Made by a program: the position numbers and the translations under genes. A stretch of 47,086 nucleotides of DNA from Chara braunii (Eukaryota; Streptophyta; Charophyceae; Charales; Characeae). The notes under the pieces are model-generated. The model was not told the DNA's origin and did no database searches. It saw only the letters and a program-made list of their open reading frames with translations. Location of the stretch: assembly GCA_003427395.1 (NCBI GenBank), contig BFEA01000377.1:1436889-1483974 (forward strand). Direction: 5' to 3'. Shown piece after piece: positions 20,617-31,618 of this stretch (the stretch's first letter is position 1; each line of letters starts with the position of its first letter).

Positions 20617-21814
20617 TCGTCTTCTGACTCTTCTTTTTATTGTCATATTGACTGTGGGTGCGGGTGTGTTTGAAACGGCCTGCCTGCCGCCGGTCCTTTT
20701 CTTCTTCTTTGTCACTCTGTCATCATATCTCTGGCTCTGCCAAGTATTTACCGTCTTTTTCTTTTTGTTTCTACTTGTTCGTCCATTTTTCTATGGGCAC
20801 TTCCCTTTTTCTGTAGCTGCTCAGAAATACCACTCATTGAACAATGTGGGTTAGGATGCTGAATTCTTTGGGAGTGGGCCAAGTGGTGTTTGATAGATTC
20901 AGATATTCCAAGAAAGTTCAGGGTATCACGCTTTCAAATTTTGACGTGTGAACTCGTGGGCACTAAATGACACTTATGTGCGGAGGTTGTATGCCCGCTC
21001 GTTCAGTGTGTCCTTTTTGTTTCTTTTGCTGTTCCATTTTCTTTTTTCAGAACTTCAAAAGTTGATATTCACCTTTACAGTGTGGGAATGAATGGAACCT
21101 TAGTGATTTCTTTCCTTGCCCTCCATCTTCTGCTATCTTGCTCTCAAGTGGGAAGCGGGAGGGGGGGGGGGGGGTTGCGGGGAGCAAAGGGTACAAACGA
21201 GAGAGTACGAGGGGGCGGGCATGGCTTCTGGAGGAGCTTTGGTCTTACTTGGGACGAAAACTGTGGTATAGCAGCTGTGAATATCATTTTGGATATGATG
21301 TATGGGCCTCCTCTGTACTGATTGTTGAGTGTGCCGCCTTGAAGATTCTGTGCAGGGATGGTGCAGGTTTTCATCCTTTTTTCACAGGCTCCTCTTTGCT
21401 TTCCTGGCCACCGTTCTCTTGTTTTGGGGGCTTGTGTGTCGGTGGAAGGTTGGGGATACAAAGTCCAGGCCTGTAGAGTGGGCCGTCTGGAGATTGTTTC
21501 GATGGGTGCCTGCTCTGCACAAACGCGTTTGATTGTCTTGTCATGGAACTGACAGGCTATCCCCCCTCCCGTGACCCCCTTTCCCCTTGTCTCTTGCACC
21601 CACTTTTGCTCTGCCTCTCTCTTTCCCTTTGTTCGGCTGGTGGACCCACCCACTCCTTCCCTTCCCCTGCACACATGCTTGGTGGTCAATTGTGCTGACT
21701 TAACGAAGCTCCCCGCCTTTGTTCCTTCCACTTCTGCACTTCCTATACTTGTCAAGGGTGGTGTGCTATCAAGGACCCTCCCAATTTATCGTTGGGACCA
21801 AGTTTTCATTGCAG
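20617..21814. other. Probable upstream/intronic sequence of the 21.8-kb gene
   Basis: T-rich at 20680-20810 and 21000-21050. A G14 run lies near 21160-21175. The last ~250 bp are pyrimidine-rich and end TTTTCATTGCAG at 21814, a good 3' splice site. This is consistent with an intron in front of the exon, although no upstream exon could be defined. Confidence 0.45.
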
Positions 21815-23018
21815 GAGCAAGTCAGAAATGCGCCGGAATGGTCAGTCCTTACGATCATCCATAGATAGCACCGCCTGGCTCGTTGATGCCAATGCCACCG
21901 CCACCTCTTCGAAAGGAGTTCCATGTGTGTCACCATCCTCAAACAATGGTACTGCTAGTTCCTTTACAATCCCTCTTGCAAAAGAGGTGGTGCCTTCAAG
22001 CGAGCACGCGCCATCAGAGCTGCCTTCAAGCGAGCACGCGCCATCAGAGCGCATGTCTCCTCTGCAGATTGCAGAATCTCCGAAATGGCGCCTGGGAATG
22101 GATCCAGGGTCCCCAAGTACGGAGTCATTCGCAAGCAGTACCGTGACGCCAACTTCCTCTGTTTCCTCTTTCACTATGGGAATGAGGTATTCTGCAAGAG
22201 GTGGACGGCGACCTGCAACGGCCAGGGGATCGACGGCTGTCCCAGCTACTTCCAGATCCATCCCTACGAAGGAGCAGATGGCACAACTTGTGAAGGCACA
22301 CCTGAGTAACCACGATCGAAGGCATTCTGATTGTGGTGTCCTCAGTGGAGGGCTGCGGAGTGGCAGCCTTGGAAACTGGGGTTTGACAAGCTCTCCTGGC
22401 TGGTCATCGTCTGAGGAGAAAGGGAGTTTCGTGGCGCATCGCCGGACTCCGTCATCGCAGAGCAGCACCCACTCCGATTCCGGTTGTCTTGCTAGTCAAG
22501 ATTTTGGTGATGCATTTGCCACAGTTTGGGGAAACGAGAATCGTCCATCAACAGGAGTGTCCAGGAAGATGCGACGAGCCTCAATGGGATCGGTTGTGCT
22601 AAGAGGAGATCTCCAGCTTTCTGGCAGTGCAAGCAAGGAGAACGAAATGGGAATGAATCGGGAAAGGAAGGGGGATGGTTGGATTCCTGGCAGTGGTCAT
22701 ACAGCAAGCAACAGTGGGAAGTATATGCGTGGAAAAAGTTCATCAGCAGACTGGCGAGAGCCGTCACTTGTTCCTCCAATTTCTTTTCATGACCTTCCTA
22801 CAGAAGACTTTGTGCTTGATTTCCCAGGAAATGTTGCTGCGAGGCCGTCTGGAGGAGGGACTGAGCGTTGTAAGGTTTACGTGAAGGTGGAGGGCCGGAA
22901 TCAGCCCGTGATTTGCAGTCTGGATGTGAACAAAAATGCAACTTTTGCAGATGTCCGGCAGAAGATCCAGAGGATGGGTGACAAAGTCCCAGCTTGTTTC
23001 GACTTCGTTATGCTTGGG
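21815..23018 (+). CDS. Serine-rich protein, internal or first coding exon (partial gene)
   Basis: The one convincing host exon. It follows a pyrimidine-rich TTTTCATTGCAG acceptor and ends at GGG before GTATGC, a plausible 5' splice site. The frame is open throughout. The first in-frame Met is at 21828 (MRRNGQSLRSS), which would leave 397 codons to a phase-0 donor; an upstream coding exon is possible. Residues ~1-320 are Ser/Thr/Gly-rich and low complexity, with SSSEEKG and basic RRAS-type sites that resemble kinase targets. A 10-residue duplication (PSSEHAPSE) comes from an exact 30-bp repeat at 21991-22050. The last ~50 residues look folded (KVYVKVEGRN, then a TFADVRQKI segment), like the start of a ubiquitin- or PB1-like beta-grasp domain continuing in the next exon. 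I do not recognise the family. The downstream exon is not found in the window. Confidence 0.65.
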
Positions 23019-23055
23019 GTATGCCTCAACCCCTCCCATCCCCCTCCCCCCCCTT

Positions 23056-23056
<1 letters not shown>

Positions 23057-23117
<61 letters not shown>

Positions 23118-23118
23118 N

Positions 23119-23170
<52 letters not shown>
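23057..23170. repeat. (CT)n microsatellite with one N, probable intron
   Basis: About 55 CT units with a single N at 23118, just after the donor site at 23019. The true length is uncertain because the N probably marks an unresolved join. Confidence 0.97.
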
Positions 23171-23176
<6 letters not shown>

Positions 23177-23389
23177 CTTTTTGCTCAAGGCTTCTTGGGT
23201 TCTCAGTTGGAAAGAAATATTGCTATTGGTAAGCTACAAAAAGAATATCAGTCTATGATTTTCCCTAAGCAACTTTCCACATACCATAAAGGAGCCCACG
23301 TGAGCCTTCCACCTTAGCTGCATAAGAAAAACTGAAATCCAATCCCAGGGAACAGCTACGCTTTTTGTCTCGAGATATTTATGTTTTTA

Positions 23390-23420
<31 letters not shown>

Positions 23421-23994
23421 TTCAATGCTAATACACTCTTCCACCCTCACACAGCTGATTGGGACACACACACAACACTTTCAGGAGATTAGTTTTTCTC
23501 ATTGGCTGGTTATAATAGTGGGTATATGTGGGCAGTCTTCTTTCCTTGTGGAAGTTGGTAGCCAGTGGATATACATGGGCTGACTTCTTTCCTTGGGCAA
23601 GTTGGTAGCCAGTATATTTGTCCTTGTTGTTTCATGATGGACGGTGAAGTGCTAAGTGTGTTTCTTCCGTTCTGTGATGGAATCCTGGTGAACACAGGCT
23701 CAGAAAATGTTTTTTGTGGGGTAAGATTCACACGGGTTGTCCGTTTGGGGGCAGACTGTGAGTGACGCAGGGTCTGTTAATCAGTGGCACCCCTGGTGTC
23801 ATGAGGGAATGCTGACGCAGGGACTGTTAATCAGTGGCACCCCTGGTGTCGTGAGGGAATGCTGTTTGTAGTTGGGTTTAGTGAGCTCTTGCTGTCGGTT
23901 AGATGCTCGTGTGCTGTGCCTTGCTGAGCACACAGACTGAGCGCAAGGTGCTTACTTTTCTGGTTTTGTACCATTGTAAGTAATGGAGCCTGGT
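23171..23994. other. Probable intron/intergenic DNA with two tandem duplications
   Basis: A T26 run lies at 23393-23418. A 47-bp-period duplication begins CTTCTTTCCTTG at 23537 and 23584 and includes AGTTGGTAGCCAGT. A 50-bp duplication occupies 23763-23812 and 23813-23862 (TGACGCAGGG...GTGAGGGAATGC). No exon could be placed. Confidence 0.7.
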
Positions 23995-24083
23995 ATACCT
24001 TTCTCGGCCCTTTGGCTGAGATCAAGTGTAGTATATCTGTTCTGATTAGTCTATAATATGTGATTCGTGGTCCATCGGGAACC
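23995..24083 (+). ncRNA. Partial U2 snRNA-like sequence
   Basis: Begins ATACCTTTCTCGGCC and continues TTTGGCTGAGATCAAGTGTAG, matching the 5' end of spliceosomal U2 snRNA, where it pairs with the intron branch site. It goes on through TCTGTTC to GTGGTCCATCGG, corresponding to the stem-loop IIa region. Differences from the usual U2 are CCC in the first loop, GCTGAG for GCTAAG, and an extra AT in the segment GTAGTATATCTG. The match stops near 24083, so only about the first 80 nt of ~190 are present, followed by A-rich repeats. This suggests a U2 pseudogene or U2-headed retroposon rather than a working gene. No plant-type USE element (RTCCCACATCG) is seen upstream. Confidence 0.7.
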
Positions 24084-24196
24084 AAAAAAGAAAAAAAGAA
24101 AAGGTCATGGAGCCTGGTGGTCCATCGGGAACCAAAAAAAGAAGAAAAGAAAAAAAGAACAGAAGAAAAGAAAAAAAGAACAGGTCATGGAGCCTG
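24066..24196. repeat. A-rich tandem repeat abutting the U2-like sequence
   Basis: GTGGTCCATCGGGAACC occurs at 24067 and again, as GTGGTCCATCGGGAACC, at about 24117. Each is followed by AAAAAAGAA runs, and GGTCATGGAGCCTGG occurs at about 24103 and 24183. The end of the U2-like part has therefore been copied together with its A-rich tail. Confidence 0.8.
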
Positions 24197-25167
24197 GGTC
24201 TTCGTGATGGTGTTGGTGGTAGCAGTTGTGGTGCAGCTCTGCCATGGACTGCCTTTGATTCAGAGCACATGGAATAGGGTGGTCAGGGGTGCCATGCGGG
24301 GGTTTCTGTGGAGCTCCTTGAGGTTATGAATATCTCATGGGGTGGAGCATTCCTTTGCTGTGTTCAGGTCATGCCCGTGAGGTTTACCAATAATGGAATT
24401 CATTTTGCCGTAGAAAAGTCGGCGGTTAAGGTCCATCTGGATGGCTGACTCCGGAAGGTGACTGTCATAGTCTGGCTTCGAACCTCTACAACAACCTGGA
24501 CTTTCAAAGAGAAGAAAAAGAAGGTGCATGTATCTCCCAATTGTGATGGACATTTGTGTTTATCTGGGGGCAGGTTGATACTGAGGGCATTGTTATGATT
24601 CTGGTTGTTTGTTGTCTGACACCAACACTCACACACAGACTTCCAGGTATGCCCATACATACACAGAAGGAAGGGGAGAGGATAGGAGTATCACACCGCA
24701 CAGGGATTGATAAACACAGCGGAAGACTTGACCATGCGATATGACAGGGTACACTGAAAGTGCAATTCACTCCACTCAATCCTCACACCAGTCATAAAGA
24801 AAAGCCGAGCAGATCACATCCAGGAAAACAATGAAACGATTATAGTTCAAACCCAGGTACACACTGTTCATTAAACTCAGAGTCTCGAATTGTCAGGATA
24901 ACCTCAGTACTACAGTGCGCTGCTCAGAAATGAGCAGCACTTCACGCGTAACATCCCTGAGCCCCTGAAACATCAAGCGCCACCCAGATACAGCCTCCAA
25001 AGGGAAGCGCCACCCTGAAACAGGCCTCTGGGGCCAAGCGCCACTCAGAGGATGAAGAAGAAGACCAGCGCCACAGTATCTGATGATGACGAAGTGTCGG
25101 AAGACTTCCCAGGTGGAAGTCTGCAGCAGCGCCACCAAACCCTGACAAGATGACCTCTGAGGAAGAA
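24197..25167. other. No gene supported
   Basis: Short frames only. From about 24900 the text is rich in AGCGCCAC motifs at ~25-40-bp spacing, a degenerate local repeat (24969, 25008, 25038, 25066, 25123). No domain recognised. Confidence 0.5.
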
Positions 25168-25796
25168 GCTGCAGCTATGGCTGCAGCGCCACCACCCTGG
25201 AACCCCACTCCGGAGGAAGGTCCAGCAGGGCACCAACTTCTCTCGCCACACACTCCAGCAGACCTCGATAGCCCAGACCTCTGACAGCCCCTACGTGCTG
25301 GCAGAGTACAGCACAGGTCCCAGCTATGGCTGGCGCTCCGAAGGTCTGGCTATGCCTGTCTCCTTCCACGCTGAGCCGTCACCGCTTCCGGTTCACGCGT
25401 AGCGCAGCAGCGATGTACTCGGTACCAACTGCCAAAAGCCCTGAACCGATGTGCCCATTCTATCTATAGACTACAGCTAGCNGCTGCAGCTATGGCTGCA
25501 GCGCCACCACCCTGGAACCCCACTCCGGAGGAAGGTCCAGCAGGGCACCAACTTCTCTCGCCACACACTCCAGCAGACCTCGATAGCCCAGACCTCTGAC
25601 AGCCCCTACGTGCTGGCAGAGTACAGCACAGGTCCCAGCTATGGCTGGCGCTCCGAAGGTCTGGCTATGCCTGTCTCCTTCCACGCTGAGCCGTCACCGC
25701 TTCCGGTTCACGCGTAGCGCAGCAGCGATGTACTCGGTACCAACTGCCAAAAGCCCTGAACCGATGTGCCCATTCTATCTATAGACTACAGCTAGC
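25168..25796. repeat. Identical 314-bp direct repeat joined by one N
   Basis: 25168-25481 and 25483-25796 appear identical, including the 64-codon minus-strand frames at 25175-25369 and 25490-25684. They are separated only by N at 25482. This is the pattern of two contig ends that overlap but were not merged, so the duplication is probably an assembly artefact. Confidence 0.9.
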
Positions 25797-27173
25797 CTAG
25801 ACTCGACCTAGACCGGACTGACTGACTGACCGGTACTGTATCAGTTTCGGCCTTTCGGCCTCTACCGTACCCGGCTATAGGATATAGGACCATCTATCAG
25901 CATAGGCCCTTAGGGCCTGTCTGTCCTAGGGGTAGCCCGGGCCTGCTATTCGCAGTCAGGGTAGCAGTAGGAAATTCAGTTAGTGTTAGGCCTGTATTTT
26001 CCCAAATTTACAGGTATTTCCCTCACGAATTTCCACTACAGGTTGGTCTCTTGGTTAGCCCTCAGCCAAACAAAATTATGAATCTACCCTACCTATGATA
26101 CAGCCTCGACAGAGAGAGGCTACAGGCGACCAGAAAATGGTCATTGCAGCATACTCACACGAGGACTTCTTTATGGACGTATTTGCGGTCAGATGCATCC
26201 AGGTCTTGCCGTTAATGCGGTCAGATACATGTAAGATAAAGCCAGTGTGAGTTTGTTTGCTTTTGGGTGCAAGTGCGCACTTAATGGAAGGATGTGTGGG
26301 AGCTACCCTGCCCAACCATATACAGTGGTGGCACTGGGGGGGTACAGTGCACTCTGATTAATTCTCAGTTTATATCGTTGTGAAAGGATTTCACGCTGCA
26401 GACCCTTGAAAGTTGGTCACATATCCCCGCAAGTCCAGAAAGGTCCGAAGTCCCCAATCCCAGCGTCGCGTAGGGTAGGTCTGATAGGCCAGTAAGTTGT
26501 CATAGGTGTGGTAGGCCAGCGAAACGTCATACGCCCGATTCCGGAAACATCCAGAAGAGTCTGGGTGGAGTTGAGGGTATGGTACCCATGGTAAAGTCCG
26601 ATCTGAAGTCCTGGCACTGATTGAAAATAAGATTCTAATCTTTGAGAATGCTCACTTATGAATCATTTATACTCAAAAATAAACTTAGAAGAAGTGCTGG
26701 AAGCAGGAGTTCATTGGGCTGAGTCATTGAACAGCCTGTCCGGCACCTCACTGAAAAATCCGGAAAGTCCAAAGTCTAGTCCCAGAGTCCACAAAAATTG
26801 CAGCAAGTCCCAGGAAAGCCCGGAAGATTCCGGACCGACAAAACGATTGCCACAGACAGGCCACGGCTGACTGGTACCGGTCCAGCCTGAGGTAAGCCAA
26901 GCCAAGTCTAATGCCTATATTTAGCTGCTACAGTGCAGCGACGGGACACAGTTGTTTATTCGTGAAGTTGCGGAAGCGCCACTGCTGCTTGTGTGACCAA
27001 GCGACTTGGGCAAGATCGCGCTCGAAGGAGAAGGGAGCGCCGAAGGGAACCATTGCTAGGGTAGTGATAGGGAAGCAGGGCGGCCATAGCCGCCAAGGCT
27101 GGAGTCTGATCAGAGCGGGTGTATCCAGGGCACGATCCTAGGAAGAGAGACAGTGAGGTAGAGTGATACAAGG

Positions 27174-27175
<2 letters not shown>
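25797..27175. other. No gene supported; probable retroelement debris
   Basis: Features include GGCCTTTCGGCCT and CTAGGGGTAGCCCGGGCC motifs (25848-25945) and an AGTCC/GGAAAG-rich stretch (26420-26850). The composition resembles the LTR family at 19.6 and 31-41 kb, but no borders or coding domain were found. Confidence 0.45.
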
Positions 27176-27221
<46 letters not shown>

Positions 27222-27225
27222 GGGG
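27176..27225. repeat. (GA)n plus G15 at gap edge
   Basis: A GA run of about 17 units passes into 15 G, then the assembly gap. The G run may be a sequencing artefact at the contig end. Confidence 0.9.
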
Positions 27226-27523
27226 NNNNNNNNNNNNNNNNNNNNNNNNNNNNNNNNNNNNNNNNNNNNNNNNNNNNNNNNNNNNNNNNNNNNNNNNNNN
27301 NNNNNNNNNNNNNNNNNNNNNNNNNNNNNNNNNNNNNNNNNNNNNNNNNNNNNNNNNNNNNNNNNNNNNNNNNNNNNNNNNNNNNNNNNNNNNNNNNNNN
27401 NNNNNNNNNNNNNNNNNNNNNNNNNNNNNNNNNNNNNNNNNNNNNNNNNNNNNNNNNNNNNNNNNNNNNNNNNNNNNNNNNNNNNNNNNNNNNNNNNNNN
27501 NNNNNNNNNNNNNNNNNNNNNNN
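27226..27523. other. Assembly gap (298 N)
   Basis: Unresolved bases between a GA/G run and a 192-bp repeat unit. Any frame crossing it is meaningless. Confidence 0.99.
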
Positions 27524-27860
27524 GGCAGAGACCGCAAAAAATCTGAACACTGTTTTTTTTTTTTTTTTTAATAAAGATCTTTATCAATCTCTCGCGAGAT
27601 TCTTGTGTCTTGGCTATCGTGCAATGAACCCAGATCGTGAAGACACTTGTCAACAATACAAGCTCGCGGGGGGGGGTTAGATACATACCTGAATCCAGGC
27701 TGAGTCTGTGCGAGTGGCAGAGACCGCAAAATATCTGAACACTTTCGTTTTTTTATAATAAAGATCTTCTGTTTATCAATCTCTCGCGAGATTCTTGTGT
27801 CTTGGCTATCGTGCAATGAACCCAGATCGTGAAGACACTTGTCAACAATACAAACCTAGA
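27524..27860. repeat. 192-bp direct repeat next to the gap
   Basis: GGCAGAGACCGCAAAA starts at 27524 and 27716. Both copies share ATAAAGATCTT, TATCAATCTCTCGCGAGATT and GTGAAGACACTTGTCAACAA. They differ in T-run length (17 versus 7) and around 27740-27775. The second copy is shortened. More copies may lie in the gap. Confidence 0.9.
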
Positions 27861-29249
27861 TAGATATCAACCTGCTGATGATTGACAATAATCATTATCG
27901 AGTCCAGCTAGAATGAGATGGGAAAACATACACAGACGAAGGAGAGAGGAGGGAGAACAGACAAGTGGAGAAAGAAGACAATGCCCACTTCTGCTTCGGG
28001 CTCCCTCCTCGATTGCCACCTCAATAATCAATAGTCTCAACGCGAATCTGAAGTTCTATCACAATGTGCCATGTGGCACGTCAGTCTGTCCTCATCATCA
28101 AGCTGGAGCAATGTCGACATCAAGAAACCAGGTACGTATCTACAGTCGCCCCACAGCAACGATCTCCTCCCGAGTGACGATGAATCAGAACAGCAATGTC
28201 AGTCACGTAGCCTCGCCACATCAGCAACAATACGCGTGGCAGCGGCGAAGGCAGCGGCTGCGTATGGCAGCTGCCATGTCAGCCTGCCCAGAAGACGATC
28301 GCCAGCCAGCCACCATGCCAAGCCAGCAGCACGTTGCCGTAGGCGCCCTAAGTGCCAGCGTAGAGCCAGCGTCGCAGCGTCGCGCTAGCGTCGTTGTAAC
28401 GAGCGTGAGGCTGAGGGTGAGCCGAGGGAGAGGAGAGAGAGGGAGAGAGTGAGAGCACACACACACACTCACTCACTCGACACGACTGACTCGTACTGAG
28501 GATCGGACGTAGACACAGTGGCAAGTCACAAAGTCGAAGTCTTGGATTCCAAATGCCGAAACAGCAAGTCACACTGAGTACGAGTACAGCAGCCGAGAAC
28601 TGGTACAGGACTGGTCCCCGTACCGTACGGGGAGCCGGTATAAGTACCGGTGACACGTACGGTACTAGGGGCATTTCTGCAAAGGCCCCGAGGGCAGAAC
28701 TGAAAAATGCAGTATTTGAAAGTGGCGCCCGAATTGCAGCATGGCGCCAGTTGTCCAAAATCCTACGGTACCAAAGGAGGGGNTGAGGCTGAGGGTGAGC
28801 CGAGGGAGAGGAGAGAGAGGGAGAGAGTGAGAGCACACACACACACTCACTCACTCGACACGACTGACTCCGACTGAGGATCGGACGCAGACACAGTGGC
28901 AAGTCACAAAGTCGAAGTCTTGGATTCCGAATGCCGAAACAGCAAGTCACACTGAGTACGAGTACAGCAGCCGAGAACTGGTACGAGACTGGTCCCCATA
29001 CCGTACGGGGAGCCGGTATAAGTACCGGTGACACGTACGGTACTAGGGGCATTTCTGCAAAGGCCCCGAGGGCAGAACTGAAAAATGCAGTATTTGAAAG
29101 TGGCGCCCGAATTGCAGCATGGCGCCAGTTGTCCAAAATCCTACGGTACCATAGGAGGGGTTTGGAAAAAGGGTGCCAGGCCGAAAACGGGATGCAGCTG
29201 AAACAGCAAAAGATAGACCAGGGATCGAGCCCTGGCGGAGTCCGTAATA
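27861..29249 (-). mobile_element. Family-B repeat element, copy 1 (minus strand)
   Basis: Read from 29249 downwards it begins TATTACGGACTCCGCCAGGG followed by GATCCCTGGTCT, the same terminus as the element at 45777-46777. It shares that element's order of features: an ACTGGCGCCAT...GGGCGCCAC block (complement of about 28720-28755), a TTCAGTTCTG block, a GTACCGTAC-type stretch and a GAGTGAGTG(TG)n then CTCTCCCTCTCTCT block. An unmerged duplication around N 28783 lies inside. The distal end is not identified and may be at or beyond 27860. No coding domain. Confidence 0.65.
28406..29160. repeat. Near-identical 377-bp direct repeat joined by one N
   Basis: 28406-28782 and 28784-29160 are ~98-99% alike and separated by N at 28783. 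Differences such as CTCGTACTGAGG versus CTCCGACTGAGG and CGTAGAC versus CGCAGAC are allele-like. Probably two haplotype contigs joined end to end. Confidence 0.88.
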
Positions 29250-30606
29250 GTCGTAGTCAACGCGTGAAGTCAGCATTGGCGCAAGACAGAATGTTCTCCA
29301 AGCCAGGAGGTCCAGGCTTATGTAGCGTTGATGTGGGGACTGGACCCCGGTTGCTGCTTCCCTCGGCCGTCGAGATCTCACGGCTAATGACGGCCCAGAT
29401 AGGCCTGAAACCGAACTCCCTGTGACCTTGATGCTGTCTGGGTACCTGTGCACAACAAGTGAGTGTATCTAACCAAGTGCACTTCCTTCTGTTTGGCTGC
29501 TTCCTTCCATTTGGCTGAAGGAACCCTGACCAGCATAAATTGCTCCAGATGCCTGGACGATCGACTGTCAGCTTGCCTTCCCCCCTCTACTTTTCCTCTC
29601 AGGTTTATGTCCTTGCCAAATTTCGCGTTAGTCCTAGAAAATTCAGAGGGATGTGCATACACAATCCCCTCTCATAGGATTTCAACCATCAAACCGGGGT
29701 GCTGTGACGATCCAGGCTATTTCCGAAGTGCAAATTCACAAGGAAAGACGGTGCCACTGAAAAGTAGCATTCGGGGTTTTTGTTTTTCAGTTTTTTTCTG
29801 TGTTAGTACCTGGGAGGCCCGGCTGGGGTACCCGGCCAGCCCGGACTGAGCAGGGCCTGCGTAGGGTCCCGGGCGATCCCAGCGCATAATATTTTAGAAA
29901 ATAGGAAATAAAAAATTTTCAAAAAAATCTGAAAAAACAAATGTTATGTAAAATTGCAATACGAACGACTTTTGGCTGAGGGCCACCTCCAAATTCCTTG
30001 TTAATTTCAAGATAAAAATGAATGAGAAAACACGAGTCCAAATATAGTAATATACCCTTTTAAGCCCTTTAGTCACTGTTTATACCCCCCAAACCCCCCT
30101 GGATGACCCATCACCAAAACTGAAGTTAAACCACCAGTACACGCACGGCCCCAGCCATGAAGTCTGAAACTTGTCGCCTCAAGAAAACGAGGCCAAAACG
30201 TCAAACGCCGTGCGCGCCCTTGATAAACTCGATCGGCGGTCACGGTTTCGTTTCGTGCCTCCAGAATTTGAGGTGTCAGGCCCGTGGCCCAGGTGCCCAT
30301 GTACTGGGGCTTTAAGACTGGATTCTGACTGCTTAGGCCAAGCGAAGTCCTGGCCTGAAATCTTTTCGTTTTTTTTGGGAACCTTGCCTTTTTTTTGACC
30401 CGTCTGGTTTTGCTGGGCGACCCCCACCCCCCCCTCTGCCCAACTGGCCTGGGTGTGCCTGGCCAAGCATGCCAAGCCGGGCGACGGCCCAACATCGTTT
30501 TTTTTTTTTTTTTTTTTTTTTCTGTTTTTTTTTTGGTCAGGGTCTGCGTGTGCCAAGTTTGGTGTTCGTTGGGGTATTGGAGATTACTGTTTTGGCCAGC
30601 ACTGAA
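29250..30606. other. No gene supported
   Basis: GATCGACTGTCAGCTTGCCTT at about 29559 resembles GATTGACTGTCAGCTTGCCTT at about 252, so a dispersed repeat may be shared with the window start. An AT-rich patch lies at 29885-30060, a GC-rich patch at 30405-30490, and T runs at 30369-30378 and 30498-30521. Confidence 0.5.
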
Positions 30607-31618
30607 TTGCAAGGAACATGAATATGGACGAAGCACAGAAATCCAGATTGCAAAATCACACTGAAGTCCAAGTAGTCAAAGCAAGAGCAGATAACAGAAT
30701 GGAACCGAGTAACGATCCATTTGAGAACGATACAGAAGAATCGTGAGTCAACGTCCAAGCCCAACAGGGCAACACCAACAGCATAATCCAATGTAGCTCT
30801 CTCTCTTGAATGGCGCCAGGCGCCCTACCTACTCTACAGCCTAACACTACAACTACAGTATGAAAGCAACCAGACAACTTGACAACCAGCGAGTGATGAT
30901 GTCAACTTCAATGCCGACCTCCCATCTCCACCAGGTACGTCTCCTTCTTCACCCACACTCTCCCTTGTTATCCCACACAGGGCCCTTCACCTCCGAAGAA
31001 CCACCTTCGCCCTCACCTCCCCTGCGCCCTCAGGCAGCCCGGCTATGGCCGCCAGCGCCCTGTGTACAGGCAGCGCGCTACCGCCTAGCGCCTGCCTGTC
31101 TCACACCTTAGCCTAGCGCAGCGCAGCAGCTCGCATTCGGGCAGCGTGCCGGCATTGCCCCGCAATGGCCAAGATCCCTGCCCACTCGCCCTGCTTGCCT
31201 ATATGCCAGTGTTGCGTGTGGGCGGCCTCCCTTCAGCCTGCGTCTGGGCCCCAGTACCTGAGCCCAGGCCCGATGCAGTTGAGGCCCCGGGAGATGCAGT
31301 TGTGGCTCTTTCATCAAGGCCTGCGACCAGATTCAGATAGTGGGCTGATTTCCCATTGGCATTTTCGGCCTCTACATCCAGCATGCATTGTCGGCCTCAC
31401 GTTTATGTGCCCAGGGCCTAACCAACTTAGGGGCCCTGGGATTTCCTCATTTGCAGAGATCCGAGACTCTGTGCACTCCAACCAACTGGCGTGCTGCAAC
31501 TGTATGGACCCCACTTCGTGAAATGTTTGCACAGAGGGCTCTTGTTGATTTGCTGGCCCGCCTTCACTTAGGGCGGGCACGAGGCTTGCTGGGGCCTTAG
31601 CCCAGAACATGTACATCA
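30607..31618 (-). mobile_element. LTR, minus strand, without internal region (solo or fragment)
   Basis: On the minus strand it ends CCTTGCA (complement of 30607-30613). It shares with the other LTRs the ACCAGGTACGT block (on plus, about 30937), CAGCCCGGCTATGGC, CCAACTGG and the hairpin GCCCGCC..GGCGGGC (31556-31578). No primer-binding site lies beyond the CCTTGCA end, so it is not a 5' LTR with attached leader. The upper border is set at about 31618 by comparison only. No matching target duplication was found. Confidence 0.7.

Noticed and set aside
26956-27686. Frames crossing the 298-N gap
   Set aside because: Sequence inside the gap is unknown, so the frame has no meaning.
28723-28734. 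TGGCGCCCGAAT as a tRNA-Lys-type primer-binding site
   Set aside because: No LTR end precedes it and no coding region follows. The related copy at 46 kb lacks the match beyond GGCGCCC.
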